NCBI RefSeq assembly: GCF_003258315.1
Contig: NZ_CP030032.1
Location: forward strand, 3,784,501 to 3,848,500
Direction: 5' to 3'
DNA length: 64,000 bases
From: Bradymonas sediminis
GTDB taxonomy: Bacteria > Myxococcota_A > Bradymonadia > Bradymonadales > Bradymonadaceae
Shown here: positions 1-8,822 of the stretch, piece after piece
Layout of the letters: each line of letters begins with the position of its first letter
Position numbering within the stretch: the first letter of the stretch is position 1
Made by a program: the position numbers and the translations under genes
The notes under the pieces: generated by a model
Databases searched by the model: none
The model's input: the letters and a program-made list of their open reading frames with translations, nothing else
What the model was told of the DNA's origin: nothing

Positions 1-2
1 AA

Positions 3-257
3 TATAAGAATCCCAAATTTGGTGATTACCTAAAGATCTTCCAAACGCTGATCGAAGATGGTCAGGCGAGCGGAATCTTTCGCCGGGATGTTGACCCGCG
101 ACTGATCAGCCGAGCGTGCTTCGGCGCGCTTGATGAGGTCCTATTGCAGCTCACCCTATCAAAGGCCGACGCCGCCGAGGTCGAGGACAAAGCCTCGCAG
201 GTGGCCTCGGTCCTGGTGGCGGGGCTCTTAGAGCGCCCGGCGAGCAGCGCTGACTGA
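3..257 (+). CDS. TetR/AcrR-type regulator, C-terminal part only
   Basis: The frame is open from the window edge to a TGA at 255-257 and gives the last 84 residues of a protein whose start lies outside the window. The visible part is helical and contains GQASGIFRRDVDPRLIS followed by ACFGALDEVLLQL, a layout typical of the C-terminal ligand and dimer domain of TetR/AcrR repressors, especially the FadR/YsiA kind that respond to acyl-CoA. The DNA-binding half cannot be seen. Position just upstream of etfBA fits a regulator of fatty-acid oxidation, since FadR-type TetR repressors often sit beside etf genes. That role is an inference from context. Confidence 0.6.
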   Translation, partial: YKNPKFGDYLKIFQTLIEDGQASGIFRRDVDPRLISRACFGALDEVLLQLTLSKADAAEVEDKASQVASVLVAGLLERPASSAD

Positions 258-276
258 CAAACCCTTTTTCACTCTG

Positions 277-293
277 CATCTATCAAATAGATG
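277..293. promoter_or_regulatory. Perfect inverted repeat upstream of etfB
   Basis: CATCTAT and ATAGATG form a perfect 7-bp inverted repeat with a 3-base centre, in the 75-base gap between the TetR-type gene and etfB. It could be an operator for the neighbouring repressor or a small RNA hairpin. It does not match a known FadR operator that I can recall, so the assignment is weak. Confidence 0.3.
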
Positions 294-332
294 AACTCAC
301 TCATTGTTTGAACCTACCACAGGAGGATAATC

Positions 333-1082
333 GTGAAGATTCTCGCGACGATCAAGCGGGTTGCAGACCCGGATATGAAGATCAAAATCTCGGAAGACGG
401 AACGTCCTTGGAGACCGCCGGCGCCGAATATACCTATAACCAGATGGACGAGTGGGGCGTCGAAGAAGCTCTGCTGCAAAAAGAGAAGCATGGCGGCGAA
501 GTCGTCGTGGTTTCGGTGGGCTCGCCGGACTCGGTCAACGAGCTTCGCAAAGCCGGCCTGGCCGTGGGCGCCGACCGCGCCATCATCGTCGAGACCGACG
601 CGGACCTCGACAGCGACGCCGTGGCGCGCCTGCTGGCCGAAGTCGTCAAGCGCGAAGAGCCCGACGTCATCATGATGGGCAAGCTGTCGCTGGACACCGA
701 CCGCAACCAGACCGCTCAGCTCTTGGCGACCTACCTCGACTACCCACAGGCCACCGACGCGTTCAACGTCGAGATCGCCGACGGTTGGGCGACGGTTGGC
801 CGCGAGATCGACGGCGGAACCAACACCAAACGCGTGCAGCTTCCGGCCGTCATCACCGCCACCGAGCGCCTCAACGAGCCGCGCTACGCAAGCCTTCCGG
901 GCATCATGAAGGCCAAGCGCAAGCCGGTCGAGACCATCACGCCCGACGAGCTCGGCGTGGACATCGCGGTCAAAGTCAAGACGGTCAAATACGAGCTGCC
1001 GCCCGAGCGCGCCGCCGGTATGATCGTCGCCGACCTCGACGAGCTTCTCGACAAGCTTAAGAACGAAGCGAAGGCATTTTAA
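333..1082 (+). CDS. etfB: Electron transfer flavoprotein, beta subunit
   Basis: Small subunit (249 aa) of the ETF heterodimer, which takes electrons from acyl-CoA and related dehydrogenases and passes them to ETF-quinone oxidoreductase in the membrane. The sequence carries the EtfB signature near residues 180-195 (LNEPRYASLPGIMKAKRKP), the recognition loop that docks onto dehydrogenases, and AMP-binding segments such as GKLSLDTDRNQTA. Length is normal for the family. The start is GTG at 333, preceded by an excellent Shine-Dalgarno sequence (AGGAGG, 321-326). etfA follows 94 bases downstream, so the two are probably co-transcribed. Confidence 0.95.
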   Translation: MKILATIKRVADPDMKIKISEDGTSLETAGAEYTYNQMDEWGVEEALLQKEKHGGEVVVVSVGSPDSVNELRKAGLAVGADRAIIVETDADLDSDAVARLLAEVVKREEPDVIMMGKLSLDTDRNQTAQLLATYLDYPQATDAFNVEIADGWATVGREIDGGTNTKRVQLPAVITATERLNEPRYASLPGIMKAKRKPVETITPDELGVDIAVKVKTVKYELPPERAAGMIVADLDELLDKLKNEAKAF

Positions 1083-1176
1083 TTTTCTGACTTCGAATTA
1101 ATTTCGGACGATTTTATTTCAACGACTTTTTTCGCTCGAATCGAATTCGGGCGAATCCACACATAAGGAGTGTTCC

Positions 1177-2151
1177 ATGGCCAACGTACTCGTTGTCGCC
1201 GAACATCAAGCTGGGGAGCTTCGCAAGGTCACCCTTCCAACGATCACCTTTGGCGCCGAAACCGCCGGACTTCTCGGCGGCGAGCTCTATGTGCTCGTGC
1301 TGGGTGACTCGGCAGACGCTGTCGCCAACGAAGTCGCGCAATACGCCGGCATCGCCAAGGTCATCTACGCCAAATCTGGCGCCCTCGCAGCTTATACGGC
1401 GGAGGGTTTTGCCCCGGTGATCGCCAAGGTCGCCGAGCAGGTCGACGCCGAAGTCATCGCCGGCCCGTCGAGCGCCCAGGGCGCCGACTACCTGCCGCGC
1501 GTCGCCGCTACGCTGGAGGCCGGCATGGTCACCAACGCGATCAAAGTGAGCAACGACGGCGGGCTCAAATTCCAGCGCCCCATGCTCTCGGGTAGCGTCC
1601 TGGAGACCGTCGAGGTCACCACGCCCAAGAAAGTCGTGGGCGTGCGCACCACCGACTTCGACGACGCTCAGACCGGCGCAAGCGCCCCGGTTGAGACCGT
1701 CGAGCTGGGCGAAGCCCGCGCCGACGTCGAGTCGGTCTCCCTTGACCTGGTCAAGAGCGAGCGCCCCGAGCTGACCGACGCCGACGTCGTCATCGCCGGT
1801 GGACGTGGACTCAAATCCGCCGACGCCTTCGAGATGCTCGAAGTTATGGCCGACCTCTTCGGCGGTGCTGTCGGCGCAAGCCGCGCGGCCGTCGACAGCG
1901 GTTACTCGCCCACCGAGACCCAGATCGGTCAGACCGGTAAGGTCGTCGCGCCGAACCTGTACGTCGCCGTGGCCATCAGCGGTGCGATTCAGCATCTCTC
2001 GGGCATGAAGGGCTCCAAGACCATCGTCGCCATCAACACCGACGCGGACGCGCCCATCTTCCAGGTCGCCGATTACGGCCTGGTCGCCGACGCCTTCGAG
2101 GCGGTCCCGGCGCTGACCGAGAAGCTCAAAGCCCTCGGCGTTGGCAGCTGA
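1177..2151 (+). CDS. etfA: Electron transfer flavoprotein, alpha subunit
   Basis: Large subunit (324 aa) of ETF, which binds the FAD cofactor. The C-terminal FAD domain is complete: GGRGLKSADAFEML, GASRAAVDSGY, QIGQTGKVVAP, AISGAIQHLSGMK and the terminal APIFQVADYGLVAD are all recognisable. The N-terminal domain has the usual pattern pairing with EtfB. ATG at 1177 follows AAGGAG at 1165-1170. A strong terminator lies 30 bases after the stop, so the etfBA unit ends here. With the acyl-CoA-type regulator upstream, beta-oxidation is the likely context. Confidence 0.95.
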   Translation: MANVLVVAEHQAGELRKVTLPTITFGAETAGLLGGELYVLVLGDSADAVANEVAQYAGIAKVIYAKSGALAAYTAEGFAPVIAKVAEQVDAEVIAGPSSAQGADYLPRVAATLEAGMVTNAIKVSNDGGLKFQRPMLSGSVLETVEVTTPKKVVGVRTTDFDDAQTGASAPVETVELGEARADVESVSLDLVKSERPELTDADVVIAGGRGLKSADAFEMLEVMADLFGGAVGASRAAVDSGYSPTETQIGQTGKVVAPNLYVAVAISGAIQHLSGMKGSKTIVAINTDADAPIFQVADYGLVADAFEAVPALTEKLKALGVGS

Positions 2152-2180
2152 GCCGCTTGAGTCGTTGAGCATATTTTAAA

Positions 2181-2213
2181 AGCGGGAGCACTTCGGTGCT
2201 CCCGCTTTTTTTG
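2181..2213 (+). terminator. Intrinsic terminator after etfA
   Basis: An 11-bp GC-rich stem (AGCGGGAGCAC with GTGCTCCCGCT) closed by a TTCG tetraloop and followed by a run of seven T. Confidence 0.92.
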
Positions 2214-2220
2214 TGGATCT

Positions 2221-2249
2221 TTGTGGGCATTAGCATTTTTCTATATATC
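2221..2249 (+). promoter_or_regulatory. Candidate promoter for the Ig-like/PKD lipoprotein
   Basis: TTGTGG (2221-2226), 17 bases, then TATATC (2244-2249), in an AT-rich stretch. Transcription from here would give a leader of about 145 bases to the ATG at 2400. Reading by eye only. Confidence 0.35.
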
Positions 2250-2399
2250 TGCTATGAGTTTACCCAATTCGGGCCCCCACCGCGGGCCACCCGACGCAAT
2301 TTTATCGCAAGATTATCGCAGCGGCGCCCCTCGGAGGCCGCGCGAAATAGTCCACGAACGCTTCGGCGGTCATTCGTAAATCAACTGGGAGTGCAGCGT

Positions 2400-5300
2400 A
2401 TGAAGGCATGGCAATTAGGAAAAAGGACCGCGACGATCTGGTGCGCGAGCCTGTTATTGGGACTGGTCTTTACGGGTTGTTCGGCAGAGTTTAACGACCA
2501 AAAATGTGAGACCGAGCAGGATTGCTTCCACGGCGAAGTCTGCTCCTCCGACGGCGTCTGCGTGCCCGACTCGAGCGATCTCGACGCCGGCGACGAGGAT
2601 GTCACCCCGGATGATGTCGGCAACGATATCAGCGAAGACGTCGAAGAAGACACGGTCGACTCCGACACCGACGTCACCCCGCAAATTGCCAGCGTTCAGC
2701 TGAGCCCGGGCGCCGCCGACGTCGCCCCCGGCCGCACGGTCCAATTGACGGTCACCGCGCTGGACAAAGACGGCAACGAGCTGCCCGACGAAGAGTTCAC
2801 CTGGACCTCCTCCGACGCGAGCATCGCCACGGTCGACGCCAACGGCGCCGTCACCGGCGTCGCGCTGGGCGAAGTCGTTGTGCGCGTGACCTCGGACTTC
2901 AACCCGAACCTCAGCGCCACCTCGACCATCACGGTCGTCGAGGCATCGGTCGCCCGCGTCGAGATCGACCCGGTCACCGCCGACGTGCTTGAGGGCGAGA
3001 CGCTGCAATTCAGCGCCACCGCCTACGATGACGAAGACGCCGAGCTCCCCGACGCCACCTTCGTGTGGTCGGTCGACCCGACCAGCGCCGCGAGCATCGA
3101 CGAGAACGGTCTTCTGACCGCCGGCGCCTATGACGTCGCCGCCAATACCGCAACCGTCACGGTCAGCGCCGAGGGCGTCGACGCCACCGCCACCGTCACC
3201 ATTTTGCAGGTCCCGGTCGACTCCATCGTGGTCACGAACCCCGACGGCGACCAGACCTTCTCGGTGGAAGAAGGCGCAACCCTTCAGCTCACCGCGACCC
3301 CGTTTGACGCCGATAGCAATGAATTGCTCGACCGCGACGCGACCTACTCAAGCGACGACGAAACAGTCGCCACCGTCGACGAAGACGGCCTGGTCACCGG
3401 CGTCGCCGCAGGCACCGCCAATATCACCGTCACCATCGGCGGCGTGACCGAGACCATCGAAGTCACGGTCACCGAGCCGGCCGTTGTTCAGCCGCCCGTC
3501 GCCGACGCTGGCGCCGACCGCGTCGTGAACCTCGGCGAGACGGTCACCGTGGACGCAAGCACCAGCAGCGACCCGGACGGCCGCGCGCTCACCTTCACCT
3601 GGGAGCTCACCAGCGTCCCCGGCGGCTCCAGCACGCTGCTCGACAATAGCACCGGTGTGCAGGCGACCTTCGACCCGGATACCGCCGGTGATTATGTCGT
3701 CAAGCTGACCGTCGAGAACGACGGCGGCGAGACCGACACCGCGACCGTGACGATTACGGCCAACGCCGCGCCGGTCGCTCAGGCTGCGAACGTCAGCCAG
3801 ACGTCATTCGGCCAGGCTGGCGTGACCGTCTACCTCGACGGCGCCGGCTCGACCGACCTCGAGGACGACGCTGCGGGCACCCCGCTCAGCTACGCTTGGG
3901 TATTCAGCGCCGACCCGAACGGCGACGCCGCCACTATGCTCGACCCGAGCAGCCCGACGCCGTCCTTCACGCCCTCGGATAGCGGCACCTATATCGTCGA
4001 CCTCACGGTCACCGATAGCAACGGCGCCTTCGACACCGCCTCGGTCACCATCAACGTGCGCCCGGTGAGCGCGAACAACGCGCCCGTCGCCGACGCTGGC
4101 GCCGCGCAGACCGTGGACGTCAACACCGCAGTGACCCTCGACGCCAGCGCGTCGACCGACGAAGAGACCGCCTTTGGCGATCTCGAATTCGCCTGGGCCA
4201 TCACCACGGACCCGAGCGCCGGCGCCGACACCCTCAGCGACGCGAATACGGCGATGCCGACCTTCACCCCGACGGTCGCTGGTGATTATGTCTTCGAAGT
4301 CACCGTCACCGACAGCAACGGCGCGACCGACACGGCGAGCGTCACGGTCACGGTCGAGGCGGGCAACGCTCCGGTCGTCGACGCAGGTGCCGACGCCAGC
4401 ATCACGATGGGCGGCTCACACACCCTGGCTGGCAGCGCCACGGACGTCGAAGACGACGCTTCCAGCACCGCGCTGACCATCGCCTGGACCATCGCCGGTC
4501 CCAACACCGATTCCACGCAGCTCGATGACCCGAGCAGCTTAACCGCGGTCTTCACCCCGGCCCAATCCGGCGTGTATATCCTCACCCTGACCGCCACCGA
4601 CTCCGACAGCAATGTCAGCAGCGACTCGGTGACGATTACGGTCGCGCCGGCGGTCACCAACACCGCACCGACCGCCAACGCGGGCGCCGATGACACCCTT
4701 GAGTTGGGTGGCACCATCACCCTGGCCGGCAGCGGCACGGACCCCGAAGATGACCTCCTCGGCACCGCGCTGACCTATGCCTGGACCATCGAGGCATCCA
4801 GCCCCTCCACCGACATCGCGCAGCTCAGCGACGCCTCGATCGCCGACCCGGTCTTCGAGCCGACGGCCACCGGCGACTACACCCTCACCCTGACCGTCAC
4901 CGACTCCGGCTCGCTCAGCGATAGCGACAGCGTCGTCATCACCGTGACCCCGGCTGCGCCAGCAACGGATTGTCTGATTATTTCGGAGTATGTTGAGGGT
5001 TCGAGCAATAACAAAGCCGTTGAATTCTACAACTGCGGCACCACCCCGGTTGATCTCACGGATTACCACTATTGCCTTGAGCAGAATGAAAAAAGCATCG
5101 CTAATGGCTGTCAGCAGAAATATAACCTCAGCGGAACCCTCGCCGTTAATGATACGCTTGTTCTGTGCAACAACTCCGCGAACGCAGAAATTAAAGCGAG
5201 TTGCGATGTTGAAACCGGAACGATAGCGTTCAATGGTGACGACCGCATCATTCTCTTCAAAGATGGCGGCACTCCGGACGGTGATTATCAGTCCGCCACC

Positions 5301-5492
5301 GACACCATCATTGATGTCTTTGGTGAACTCGGAAATCAGAATAACGCGTATGCGGACAAAACCTTTGACCGCTGCAATTTCACGCCGTGGATGGGTGTAG
5401 GCACGTTCACAGTATCGGATTTCTATAGTCAACTCCCCAACAACACCGCCAGCGGCCTGGGCGTCCCCCCCACCGAAGGCTGCGCACCCTGA
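2400..5492 (+). CDS. Large surface lipoprotein with Ig-like, PKD and lamin-tail domains
   Basis: A 1030-residue exported protein. The start chosen is ATG 2400, preceded by GGGAG; the frame is open further upstream, but that part crosses the etfA terminator. Residues 1-27 are a lipoprotein signal (LLLGLVFTGC, Cys27). Then come a Cys-containing segment (about 28-45), an acidic Asp/Glu linker (45-85), three bacterial Ig-like BIG2 units (about 88-355, each with a VATVD...GLVTGV-type core), five PKD-like units (about 362-856, repeating APVADAGAD...), and a C-terminal lamin-tail-like domain (858-1030, beginning CLIISEYVEGSSNNKAVEFYN). It is probably displayed on the outer membrane for adhesion or matrix contact; function is not known. 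The last domain has clearly lower GC than the rest. Confidence 0.85.
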   Translation: MKAWQLGKRTATIWCASLLLGLVFTGCSAEFNDQKCETEQDCFHGEVCSSDGVCVPDSSDLDAGDEDVTPDDVGNDISEDVEEDTVDSDTDVTPQIASVQLSPGAADVAPGRTVQLTVTALDKDGNELPDEEFTWTSSDASIATVDANGAVTGVALGEVVVRVTSDFNPNLSATSTITVVEASVARVEIDPVTADVLEGETLQFSATAYDDEDAELPDATFVWSVDPTSAASIDENGLLTAGAYDVAANTATVTVSAEGVDATATVTILQVPVDSIVVTNPDGDQTFSVEEGATLQLTATPFDADSNELLDRDATYSSDDETVATVDEDGLVTGVAAGTANITVTIGGVTETIEVTVTEPAVVQPPVADAGADRVVNLGETVTVDASTSSDPDGRALTFTWELTSVPGGSSTLLDNSTGVQATFDPDTAGDYVVKLTVENDGGETDTATVTITANAAPVAQAANVSQTSFGQAGVTVYLDGAGSTDLEDDAAGTPLSYAWVFSADPNGDAATMLDPSSPTPSFTPSDSGTYIVDLTVTDSNGAFDTASVTINVRPVSANNAPVADAGAAQTVDVNTAVTLDASASTDEETAFGDLEFAWAITTDPSAGADTLSDANTAMPTFTPTVAGDYVFEVTVTDSNGATDTASVTVTVEAGNAPVVDAGADASITMGGSHTLAGSATDVEDDASSTALTIAWTIAGPNTDSTQLDDPSSLTAVFTPAQSGVYILTLTATDSDSNVSSDSVTITVAPAVTNTAPTANAGADDTLELGGTITLAGSGTDPEDDLLGTALTYAWTIEASSPSTDIAQLSDASIADPVFEPTATGDYTLTLTVTDSGSLSDSDSVVITVTPAAPATDCLIISEYVEGSSNNKAVEFYNCGTTPVDLTDYHYCLEQNEKSIANGCQQKYNLSGTLAVNDTLVLCNNSANAEIKASCDVETGTIAFNGDDRIILFKDGGTPDGDYQSATDTIIDVFGELGNQNNAYADKTFDRCNFTPWMGVGTFTVSDFYSQLPNNTASGLGVPPTEGCAP

Positions 5493-5540
5493 GCACCTAG
5501 CACCCCGCTCATCCGCACCCGCGGATAAGCACTAAAACAA

Positions 5541-5576
5541 AAGCGCCGCCCGACTCCGTCGGGCGGCGCTTTTTTG
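5541..5576. terminator. Bidirectional terminator between convergent genes
   Basis: A long GC-rich hairpin (AAGCGCCGCCCGA / TCGGGCGGCGCTT, loop CTCCG) with A-rich and T-rich flanks, between the convergent genes ending at 5492 and 5624. Confidence 0.88.
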
Positions 5577-5623
5577 TGTCTTCTCAAACTATCTTCACCG
5601 AGGCGCCTCAGCCCCCTCGGAAC

Positions 5624-7285
5624 TCACTCACCAACGAGCCCCGCATCGGTCTTCTTCGCCTCCCCAGCGTCGGCCTCAACCGCCTCCAAACCCGCGTCAC
5701 CTTCGCTCTTTGCGTCGCCTTCGACACCCGCATCGGACTCGGCCGGCGCCGGCGGCAAGGGCGGCGGCGGCAGCCGGCTCAACACACGTGGGTTCGGCAT
5801 CATCGGCGCGGCGAAGCCGGCCAGGGTGCGTAATTGCTGAGCGGTGAGGACCAGGTTCACGTTCACATACTCGCCCTCCGCGCGGCATTTGACCTTATCG
5901 ATCAGGTTGCCGATCCCCATCGCGCGCGCCGCGACCCCGGCGATGCCGTCCAGGCCGAGCGCCGTCTTCAGGCGCCGCTTGAGGTTCGGACAGGAATTCG
6001 CGAAACGCTCGGCCTCGACCGCGTCTTTGAATTTCAGGTCCGCGTTGGCGGTGGGCGAAGCCGGGCTGGAGACCTTGAGGCTCACGGCCTCAAAGCGCAT
6101 CCGCCCAAGCCCCGGAATCATATCGACCAGGCCCTGGGCGCTCATCAAAACCAGGGTGTCATCGCCGTCGGCCACCCGCTCGATCTGGGCCAGGCCGTCG
6201 AGCATCGAGGCGTTGGCAGGCGCGGCGGACTTATCTTCCTGGGCGCGAAGCGGCGAATCCGCGGCGAGGTTCTGCGTAATCTCATCGAGCCACTTATCCT
6301 TGCCGACCACCGCGAGCCCCGGGCGCGCTAGCAGCACGCGGCGCGGGTCCTGATACCCGCTCTGAGCCGACACCAGCGGGCGCATCGGGGCGCCGCCGGA
6401 TTGTTGCCACGGGATCTGCTCGCGAAAACGCCGGTCCAGCACGCCCTTAATCTGCGACTCGCTCATCGAGTGACGCACCGCCAAAAACGACTCCTGAATA
6501 TATTGGGGGCGCGCCGAGGCCATAAAGAAGCTGTCGAGATCGTCGATCGGGTCCAACCCGGTATGCCCGGCGAGGATCCGAAAATCCGGGACCTTCTTCA
6601 TGATCTGGCGCACGCCGTCTTCGTAGAGCGTGCCGCGCACCCGATCCAGGCGCACAAGCGCGGTGACCGCCGCGTTGCCCGGGCCATAATTGCGCAGGCT
6701 CGGGATATCGCTCGGCCCGCCGCGCTCGACGCCAGGGAGCGGCTTCTTCGGGTCAAAGGTCGAGCCCTTCGACGCGGTCTTTTTGGGGGGCGGATCCTTT
6801 TTGGGTTCTTTTTTCGCGGCGATGGCCTCTTTGGGCGCCTCCTTTTTGGGCTCAACCTTCGGCTTAGGCGCAGGGTCGATCTTCTCGACAACCTCTTCTT
6901 CGGGCTCCGGCGGGGCGTCTTCGACCGCATCGTCGGGCTCGATCGCCTCGGGTTCTTCTGGATCCTCAAGATCCTCGCTCTCTTCGGTCTCGCTGGGCTG
7001 CACCGGCCCCTCTAATTGAGCCCAACGCTCGGCCTCGCGACCGTGGCCGAGGGCGCGCAGCTCATCCATCTTCGCCACCCACTCGACGTCAAATCCCTCG
7101 ACCCTGGGCCCAAAATTGCCGAGGATCACGGGCAAAACGCCGAGCAAATGCAGCACGAAGCTCAGCGCCAGCGCCCACACCAGCCCCGACACGCCCCACC
7201 ACAGCGCGCCCTCCTGGGGCTCCGAGGCGTCAGTATTCTCGGCGTCGACGATCTTCTCGTCATGTGATTCGGGTCGTTCGGACAT
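5624..7285 (-). CDS. TonB-like membrane-anchored protein of unknown function
   Basis: A 553-residue protein that I do not recognise as a named family. A short acidic cytoplasmic tail is followed by one membrane helix near residues 30-55 (LVWALALSFVLHLLGVLPVI). Next comes a long Glu/Asp/Pro then Lys/Pro-rich spacer (about 90-180), as in TonB or TolA proteins, and a C-terminal globular part (about 190-500) that repeats the theme of a VRLDRVRGT strand, a QIMKKVPDFRILAGHTGLDP segment and long helices. The end is rich in Pro, Ala, Asp and Glu. ATG at 7285 is used; a TTG 15 bases upstream is also open. Topology suggests an inner-membrane protein reaching into the periplasm. It is transcribed towards the lipoprotein gene and ends at the shared terminator. 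Confidence 0.7.
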   Translation of the reverse strand: MSERPESHDEKIVDAENTDASEPQEGALWWGVSGLVWALALSFVLHLLGVLPVILGNFGPRVEGFDVEWVAKMDELRALGHGREAERWAQLEGPVQPSETEESEDLEDPEEPEAIEPDDAVEDAPPEPEEEVVEKIDPAPKPKVEPKKEAPKEAIAAKKEPKKDPPPKKTASKGSTFDPKKPLPGVERGGPSDIPSLRNYGPGNAAVTALVRLDRVRGTLYEDGVRQIMKKVPDFRILAGHTGLDPIDDLDSFFMASARPQYIQESFLAVRHSMSESQIKGVLDRRFREQIPWQQSGGAPMRPLVSAQSGYQDPRRVLLARPGLAVVGKDKWLDEITQNLAADSPLRAQEDKSAAPANASMLDGLAQIERVADGDDTLVLMSAQGLVDMIPGLGRMRFEAVSLKVSSPASPTANADLKFKDAVEAERFANSCPNLKRRLKTALGLDGIAGVAARAMGIGNLIDKVKCRAEGEYVNVNLVLTAQQLRTLAGFAAPMMPNPRVLSRLPPPPLPPAPAESDAGVEGDAKSEGDAGLEAVEADAGEAKKTDAGLVGE

Positions 7286-7664
7286 AAAAATTGAGACCAA
7301 TTAAAAAAGTTCGAAAAAATAATCATCGCATCATCTCACGCGCCTATCCACGCGGATCGCGCGCTCTATTAATGTCAACGCAGTCTTAAACTATGCGACC
7401 CGCCCGCGACATTCCAGCAGATATCGAAACCGGGGTCGGCCGAGGACTAAAACTCGACTTGCAATCAATTGACGGGTGTGCAAGATAATGCCGCTTGATG
7501 TCGACTCGGGCTCATCCCTGAGTGGGCACCCATGAATTTTGAATCCATCGATGCTTTTTACGCTTGAGTGCGCGCTCGAATTCAGTTTGACGACCCAACC
7601 AGTTCGTCAGCAGCAATGAGCGCGCCGAATAGACTTTACCCTGGCTTCTGAGAGAACAACGCTT
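7286..7664. other. Gene-free region with divergent promoters
   Basis: About 380 bases between a minus-strand gene and rpsD. I see no credible gene. The 7300-7380 part is AT-rich, as expected for a promoter of the minus-strand gene; a candidate rpsD promoter lies at 7459-7489. Confidence 0.6.
7459..7489 (+). promoter_or_regulatory. Candidate rpsD promoter
   Basis: TTGCAA (7459-7464) and GATAAT (7484-7489) are separated by 19 bases, slightly long. It would give an rpsD leader of about 170 bases, long enough for S4 autoregulation, which is known in other bacteria but is not shown here. Confidence 0.35.
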
Positions 7665-8276
7665 ATGGCACGTTATACCGGCCCTCGCCTTCGTATTATC
7701 CGCCGTCTGGGAACCGACCTCCCGGGCCTGACTCGTAAAATCGCCGACCGTCGTCCGTATCCGCCGGGCGATCACGGCCAAGGCCGTCAGCGCTTCAGCG
7801 AGTTCAAGAAGCAGCTCTACGCCAAGCAGAAGTTGCGCTTCAACTACGGCCTCAATGAGCAGCAGCTGCGTAACCTCTTCGTCGAAGCCCAGGCTTCGCG
7901 TGAGCCCGCTGGCCTGATGCTCCTTCGTCTGCTTGAGCAGCGCCTCGACAATATCGTCTTCCGCGCTGGCCTCGCCTCGACCATCCCGGCCGCACGTCAG
8001 CTCGTCGTCCACGGACACGTCGAAGTTAACGATCGCAAAGTCGACCGTCCCAGCTTCCGCGTGAAGCCTGGCATGAAAGTTTCGCTGCGCGCCAAGAGCC
8101 AGTCGCTCAGCTCGGTCGAAGCATCGGTCGCCAGCCCCTCGCTGCGCCACCCGGCCTACCTTACGGTCGACGAGAACACCAAGACGGCCACCATGGACCA
8201 GGTCCCGGGCCGCGAAGACATCCCCTTCCAGGTCGACGAGTCGCTCGTTGTCGAGTACTACTCGCCGCGTCTGTAA
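7665..8276 (+). CDS. rpsD: 30S ribosomal protein S4
   Basis: Primary 16S rRNA-binding protein (203 aa) that starts assembly of the 30S body. The family signature is complete: ARYTGPRLRIIRRLG at the N-terminus, PPGDHGQGR, then the S4 RNA-binding domain with RLDNIVFRAGLASTIPAARQLVVHGHVEVN. Length is as usual for S4. The gene is alone here, away from the alpha operon (rpsM, rpsK, rpoA) where it sits in many bacteria. Zinc-binding N-terminal cysteines are absent, so this is the zinc-free form. It is followed by two hairpins, the second a clear terminator. Confidence 0.97.
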   Translation: MARYTGPRLRIIRRLGTDLPGLTRKIADRRPYPPGDHGQGRQRFSEFKKQLYAKQKLRFNYGLNEQQLRNLFVEAQASREPAGLMLLRLLEQRLDNIVFRAGLASTIPAARQLVVHGHVEVNDRKVDRPSFRVKPGMKVSLRAKSQSLSSVEASVASPSLRHPAYLTVDENTKTATMDQVPGREDIPFQVDESLVVEYYSPRL

Positions 8277-8297
8277 GAGCTGCGCCTGAAAAAGACG

Positions 8298-8322
8298 CTC
8301 GGGTTGTCAAAGACAACCCGAG
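8298..8322 (+). other. Hairpin downstream of rpsD without a T-run
   Basis: A perfect 11-bp inverted repeat (CTCGGGTTGTC / GACAACCCGAG, loop AAA) directly after the rpsD stop and before the terminator. No T-run follows, so it is not itself a terminator; it may stabilise the 3' end or act as a protein site. Confidence 0.6.
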
Positions 8323-8334
8323 TTGCAAAGATGA

Positions 8335-8372
8335 AAACCGCGGTGAAGCTCAACTTCGCCGCGGTTTTTTTT
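8335..8372 (+). terminator. Intrinsic terminator of rpsD
   Basis: A 13-bp stem (AACCGCGGTGAAG / CTTCGCCGCGGTT, one G-T pair, loop CTCAA) followed by a long T-run. Confidence 0.92.
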
Positions 8373-8429
8373 GTGTTTTTATTTCGACTTTTGATTCGCT
8401 GATATTCGCCTCGGCCCCTAGGATCCCGC

Positions 8430-8822
8430 ATGCTCCAAGCGTCTTCTCGTACCCGTCAAATCTGGGTCGTATTCATCGCCCTCGCCCTGCTCAGCGCCTG
8501 CGCACCAGAGCGGGCGAATCGCGCCGAGGCCGACAAACAAGAGCTTAAGAGCGGCCAACAGGTCGCCGAAGCCGCCGCCAGGGGAACCCACGCGGCCGAT
8601 ATCGACAGCCTGGTCCTCGCCTCTTCGAGCATGGACGGGGACGCGCCCGACGACGATGACGAAGACGATGCTGATGACGAAGCGATGCCGGTCGCCCCGC
8701 CACCTGCGGCGCCCGACGCCGGCCTCACCGACGATCGCGACACCGTCGATGACGCCGATGCGTCCGAAGCCCCAGATACCCAAACCCCCGACGACGCCGA
8801 CCCCAGCGGAGCCGCCCAATGA
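8430..8822 (+). CDS. Small Asp-rich lipoprotein
   Basis: A 130-residue protein with a clear lipoprotein signal (IALALLSAC, Cys24) and a mature part of low complexity, very rich in Asp, Ala and Pro (residues 70-130). No domain is recognisable. The stop overlaps the start of the crotonase gene in an ATGA, so the two are translationally coupled and probably one transcript, although their products would be in different compartments. The upstream sequence AGGA lies about 10 bases before the ATG. Confidence 0.75.
   Translation: MLQASSRTRQIWVVFIALALLSACAPERANRAEADKQELKSGQQVAEAAARGTHAADIDSLVLASSSMDGDAPDDDDEDDADDEAMPVAPPPAAPDAGLTDDRDTVDDADASEAPDTQTPDDADPSGAAQ

Noticed and set aside
2196-2399. N-terminal extension of the Ig/PKD lipoprotein frame to 2196
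   Set aside because: It would begin inside the etfA terminator hairpin and hide the clear lipoprotein signal at 2400; AGGAG-type site and signal support the later start.
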